Under the pieces are notes generated by a model. It did not search any database. It was not told the DNA's origin and was given only the letters and a program-made list of their open reading frames with translations. Shown here in pieces: positions 59,545 through 64,000 of a DNA stretch of 64,000 nucleotides. This DNA is from Mactra quadrangularis (lineage: Eukaryota > Mollusca > Bivalvia > Venerida > Mactridae): contig CM046303.1 in assembly GCA_025267735.1 (NCBI GenBank), positions 29,612,380 through 29,676,379 on the forward strand. Reading direction: 5' to 3'. A program made the translations under genes and the position numbers. Every line of letters starts with the position of its first letter. Within the stretch, counting starts at the first letter, position 1.

Positions 59545-61905
59545 AACAAGAGCTCCGCTGGGCGGGGCATTATACGCCCGTGTGCAGTCCATGCTGTGTT
59601 CTATCTCATATGAAGTCCCTGTGACCTCGACCAATGACCCCAGGATCTCAGAATAGGTCCCACTCTTAACTGGAGGGCTATCCAAAGCAAAGATTTTGAG
59701 AACCTAGGTACAGCCATGGTTGAGTTATCACCGGCACAAAGTTTTCCCCATACAAACTTCCAGTGACCTTGACCCTGGGGCCTCAGAACCAAAAGTTCTC
59801 ACCCTTGACCCAAAGAGTAAAAGAGTATTGATACATAAAATTGGTGATCTTAGATCTTAGATCAAAGTTGGTGGTTGGACAAGGTTTTTCCTCATGATTT
59901 CCTTGTGACTTTGACCTTTAACCAAGGGGCCTAAAACCAAAGGGGCATAATTATGCTAGACATTTAGGCTACCCTTAAATAAAATTTGGTAAACCTAGGT
60001 ACAATCATTATTGAGTTATTGTCCGGAAAATGTTTCAATTTAAATTAAGTCCCAGTGACTTTGACTTTTGACCCTGGGGTCTCCAAATCAAAAGGGAACA
60101 TCCTCTACCAAAGAGCTATCAACACATTACATCCTGACAAAAAGGCTGATCCACATAAATATTTGGTTAACCTAGGTACAATCATTGTTTAGTTATTGTC
60201 CGGACAAGGTTTTTCCATATGATGCCTCTGTGACCTTGACCTTTGACCTAGTTTTGACCCAAAACCAATACGGAACATCCTTGACACATGGGCTACCCTC
60301 ACATAAAATTTGGTGAACTAAATTCATGTTACTTATTAAATATAGCATTTTTTCCTGTGTTTGCCATTTTGACTTTATTAACATATAGATTGAACATTTG
60401 AAGTCACTGCTTTGTTATTTGATATCTTCTGGATGATGGTTTAAACTGAACCCAGGGGCCCCAATACCAATAGGGAACATCCTTGACACATGGGCTACTC
60501 TCACATGAAATTAGGTGAACCTAGGTGCAGTCATTGTTGAGTTATTACCCGGACAATGTTTTTCAATATGATGCCCCTGTGACCTTGACCTTTGACCCTT
60601 GGGCCCCAAAACCAATAGGGCATATTCTTGATACATGGGCCACTCTCACATAAAATTTGATGAACCTAGGTACAATTGTTGTTGAGTTATTGTCCGGACA
60701 AGGTTTTTCAATATGATGCCTCTGTGACCTTGACCTTTGACCCAGGGGCCCCAAAACCAGTAGGGCATATTCTTGACACATGGGCTACTCTCACATAAAA
60801 TTTAATCAACCTAGGTACATTGGTGGTTCAGTTATTGTCTAGACAAGTTTTTCATTGTTTGCCATTTTGACTTTATTAACATATTGAATGAACATTTGAA
60901 GTCACTGCTTGTTAATTTGATATCTTCTGGTTGAAGGTTTAAACTTGACCCTGTTTCCCCAAAACTGATAAGGCACATCCTTGACACATGGGCTACCCTC
61001 ACATGAAATTTGGTGAACCTAGGTACAGTCGTTGTTGAGTTATCACCTGGACAATGTTTTTCAATAAGATGCCCCTGTGACCTTGACCTTTGACCCAGGG
61101 GTCCCAAAATCGATAGGGTATTTCCTTGACACATGGGCTACTCTCACATAACATTTGGTGAACCTAGGTACATTGGTGGTTCAGTTATTGTCCGGACAAG
61201 GTTTTTCGAAATGATGCCACTGTGACCTTGACCTTTGAACCTGGGGCCCAAAAACCTGTAGGGCACATCCTTGACGCATGGGCTACCTTCACATAAAATT
61301 TGGTGAACCTAGGTACAGTTGTTGTTGAGTTATCGTCCGGACAAGGTTTTTCAATATGATGCCCCTGTGACCTTGACCTTTGACCCAGGGGCCCCAAAAC
61401 CAATGGGGAACATCCTTGACACATGGGCTACTCTCACATCAAATTTGGTGAACCTAGGTAGATTGGTTGTTCAGTTATTGTCAGGACAAGTTTTTTTCCC
61501 ATATGATGCCACTGTGACCTTGACCTTTGACCCAGGGGCCCCAAAACCAGTAGGTAACATCTTTGATACATGGCCTACTCTTACATAAAATTTGGTGAAC
61601 CTAGGTACATTGGTGGTTCAGATATTGTCCGGACAAGTTTTACCTATTTTAAGTCCCAGTGACCTTGACCTTTGACCCTGGGGTCTCAAAATCAATAGGG
61701 AACCTCCTCCACCCAAGGACTATCCACACATAAAATTTGAGGAACCTAGGTGCATCCCTTCTTGAGTTATCATCCGGACAAGCAATTGTCCACGGACAGA
61801 CGGACAGACAGACAGACGGACGGACTGACAGACGGACGGACGGACGGACAGACGGACAACAGCATAACATAATACGACCGTTTTTTCAAAACGGGCGTAT
61901 AAAAA
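59545..61905. repeat. 2.3-kb block of ~150-bp tandem repeats with GTGACCTTGACCTTTGACC
   Basis: About 12 units with GTGACCTTGACCTTTGACCC, CCAAAACCAATAGGG, GACACATGGGCTAC, AAATTTGGTGAACCTAGGTA and GTTATTGTCCGGACAAG. Two longer units (near 60361 and 60858) share an inserted GCCATTTTGACTTTATTAAC block. The whole block is bounded by GCATTATACGCCCG at the left and CGGGCGTATAA at the right, so it looks like one element. All ORFs in it are by-products. Confidence 0.92.
61789..61860. repeat. GACA/GACG microsatellite
   Basis: Tract of CGGACAGACGGACAGACAGA-type tetramers at the right end of the block. Confidence 0.95.
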
Positions 61906-62920
61906 ATGTTCTGTTTTGTTCAGTTATCAACTTATTCCTTTATTCTTTATGATCATACAGTTTCGTTTTTAAGGGGCTTACCAAGACTACTGTATAGAAC
62001 ATACATTTTTCATTTCAAAATCAGATGATTTATGAATATTGTTACAAGTTTGCACAATTGACACTATAAAGAGTTAATTTAAGTATCTAATGTTAAACTC
62101 ATAGAAATCAAAAATTTTAATTATGATAAATTTACTTAAGACATACCTTTATAAAAAAAGCCTGCATGATTAAAACACAAAATAATGGTTAATACCTTAA
62201 TGTACATGACTTGTGTAGAGATTTCAACAATTAAATTGTCCACAACATAAACCAGAAGCACATCAATAAAGGTATGTTCCATTGTAACCATACTATACAG
62301 GAGGTCATATCAACCATTTATGCTGGTATAATAAATTTGGTAAAAACTTGCTGTGTGTTTCACTGTAGTACCTAAAATACAATGATGTACATGTATATTA
62401 AACATTTATAGAAGTGATAAAAGCCTTATGCCTCAGTACCATAAAATCGTGGCTTGTTGCATACCCGTACCTGCAGACAGAGTATTAAAGTGGCGGTACG
62501 CACATGGCACAAAACAACGCATCCCTATGGAGCCACAGCTGGAAGGTATGCAAGTTTAATTCATACTCAGCCACTATTGTGTTCATGATTTGACTATGAA
62601 ACCAATAAGTGTATCCATGGCTCATCTCACGGACCTTGTTAAACGTAACAGTCTGTACGGGTACGCGAGAGTTCGTACGGGTCCTTGAAGAGCTTGATTG
62701 CACAGCGCCCGTACCGTGCCCTCATGGCTATTTTTATGTTTATGGGACTGTAGCATTTGTCATCACATTATCTGTGATTTTAAATCACAGTAAGCCAAGA
62801 AACCACTTTTATATGAACAAACACAGAGTATATAAACACATCATCCACTATTTGAATCTTTCTAATTATTTGGCAGCTGAGAAAAAACAAAATTCTTTTT
62901 ACAATCTGAGGATAACATGA
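61906..62920. other. No gene recognised
   Basis: AT-rich, with a GC-richer patch at 62460-62720 (GTACGGGTACGCGAGAGTTC) that has a 103-codon plus-strand ORF without a recognisable motif. Confidence 0.45.
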
Positions 62921-62924
62921 CTAC

Positions 62925-63341
62925 CAGGGCTCGAATTTAACAAAAATTGCACAAGCAAATTTATGCAAATTGATGTTTTTCAACTCGCAAGATTAAAAAA
63001 GCACTCACTTTTTTTGCTAAGTTTTTTACTCCATAAACAATGTCAGATTTTAAATTCTCTTAACTCATTTAGTAATAAAAAACTTGCAATCTTTTAACCT
63101 CGGCGAATAGTATTTTTCCGACGCTCATTGTGAAATAAAGCTACACAGGTAAGTAGAGCAGAAGATTGCACTATCTTTTTTTCTGGCAGTTCCAATGCTG
63201 ATTTTATCCAAAATAGTTTAGACAGTAATATTTCTGCCGAGATTTAAACTCGCCAAAATTTGCGAGTTAAGATAAAAGTTACTCGCAATTTTCAAAATCC
63301 ACTAGTATTTAGTGAGTATGGGAGCTAAAATTCAAGCCCTG
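62925..63341. mobile_element. hAT MITE, CAGGGCTCGAATTT family, copy 3
   Basis: Starts CAGGGCTCGAATTTAAC, ends AATTCAAGCCCTG. Inner AAATTTGCGAGTTAAGATAA block shared with the other copies. The target duplication is no longer visible. Confidence 0.85.
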
Positions 63342-63427
63342 TATATACCCTGTAAAAGCCATACAGTCAAAAAGACAATGTGCAAAATTTGAAATGCCTG
63401 CATTTTCAATTGGGTGTCCGCAAAACA

Positions 63428-63501
63428 GAGGGCTGAACAAAACACTATTGTAACTCCATTTGAAAATAAAGGGAGTTACAGTAGTGTTTTGTTCAGCCCT
63501 C
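63428..63501. repeat. 74-nt hairpin with 30-bp arms
   Basis: GAGGGCTGAACAAAACACTA on the left is mirrored on the right with one mismatch in 30 bp and a 14-nt loop. No coding context. Confidence 0.93.
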
Positions 63502-64000
63502 AATACAAAACACTGTCATAATTAGGACTGCCATGATAAACCTTTAGATGATATGTAGAAATTCAGTAGTCAAGAGTGTTCATAGCTGAATGACTATTTT
63601 AACTATGAAAATTAAATTCCATTTAATAATGCCAGAACAAATCATTGTACAGATGATACATGTACATATCAGATGACATTGAGAGGTTATAGTGAAAGAC
63701 AACTGGTATTGTTGGACACAACACACATCTTAATTTTTAGTCACTATGTATCACTGGTACCAGAGTCCTCACACTTGTTAAATTCGCTCACATATAATAT
63801 TTGTCAACAAACGAAATTAAAAATCAGTCCCATATACATTATCATGAACGAGTTATATAACTATACTTTCATTATAATATTCACATGGTATTAAACCATT
63901 TTTACAGTAGGTATGGTCTGACAGATTATTTTTACCTTTCGGTATATATTTGGTTGCAAATATCGGTCTCAATTTGTAGATTAAACATTTCTTTATAAAA
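63502..64000. other. No gene recognised
   Basis: AT-rich end of the window with only short ORFs and no bounded repeat seen. Confidence 0.5.

Noticed and set aside
59452..61588. Minus- and plus-strand ORFs with repeated GPLGQRSRSQ-like or DPGAPKP-like peptides
   Set aside because: Translations of the ~150-bp tandem units. Not maintained between units.

Overview
This is a eukaryotic, AT-rich window crowded with transposable elements. The gene content, the 17-exon gene structure and the repeat families (tRNA-headed SINEs, CAGGG-type hAT MITEs, tandem GTGACCTTGACC blocks, CR1/Jockey-like LINE remnants) suggest a mollusc, most likely a bivalve. The species cannot be named from the sequence.

Layout. 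(1) 1-19.76 kb: the lysine-specific histone demethylase gene KDM1A (LSD1) on the minus strand. I could chain 17 exons with consistent splice phases from the start codon at 19626 down to 4661. The last C-terminal exon(s) lie beyond the left edge, so the 4.3-kb array of a 29-bp minisatellite at 203-4536 sits inside the last visible intron. The other introns hold MITEs, SINEs, a LINE 3' end and a tandemly duplicated 262-bp element. (2) 19.8-23.6 kb: upstream flank with a 42-bp perfect palindrome, a 40-bp-unit satellite and SINEs. (3) 23.58-26.1 kb: a large inverted duplication carrying two divergently oriented, intronless, nearly identical 256-codon genes of unknown function, separated by a short spacer with CRE-like palindromes. 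(4) 26.1-34.4 kb: a possible two-exon small gene, a truncated LINE reverse transcriptase, a ~180-bp tandem array, SINEs and MITEs. (5) 34.475-39.181 kb: a foldback-type element, with inverted arms built of 69-bp repeats around ~49 copies of a 76-bp unit that each contain a hairpin. (6) 42.834-50.001 kb: a 7.2-kb DNA transposon with ~550-bp terminal inverted repeats, flanked by TTAA. It encodes, over about eight exons, a Mutator-like/Kolobok-like transposase joined in phase to a DEDDh exonuclease. The copy is damaged: three in-frame stops, a lost splice donor and a 5' frameshift. (7) 50-64 kb: no confident host gene. It holds many MITEs (several with intact 8-bp target duplications), a 629-bp near-perfect palindrome, a nested insertion bearing a tRNA-like sequence and a 44-bp-arm hairpin, and a 2.3-kb block of tandem repeats rich in nuclear-receptor-like DR1 motifs.

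The only confident host gene is KDM1A. The best candidates for something new are the transposase-exonuclease element, the foldback element and the inverted gene pair. All coordinates of exons and element ends were read by eye from splice signals, reading phase and repeat symmetry. No similarity search was run, and family names rest on recalled motifs.
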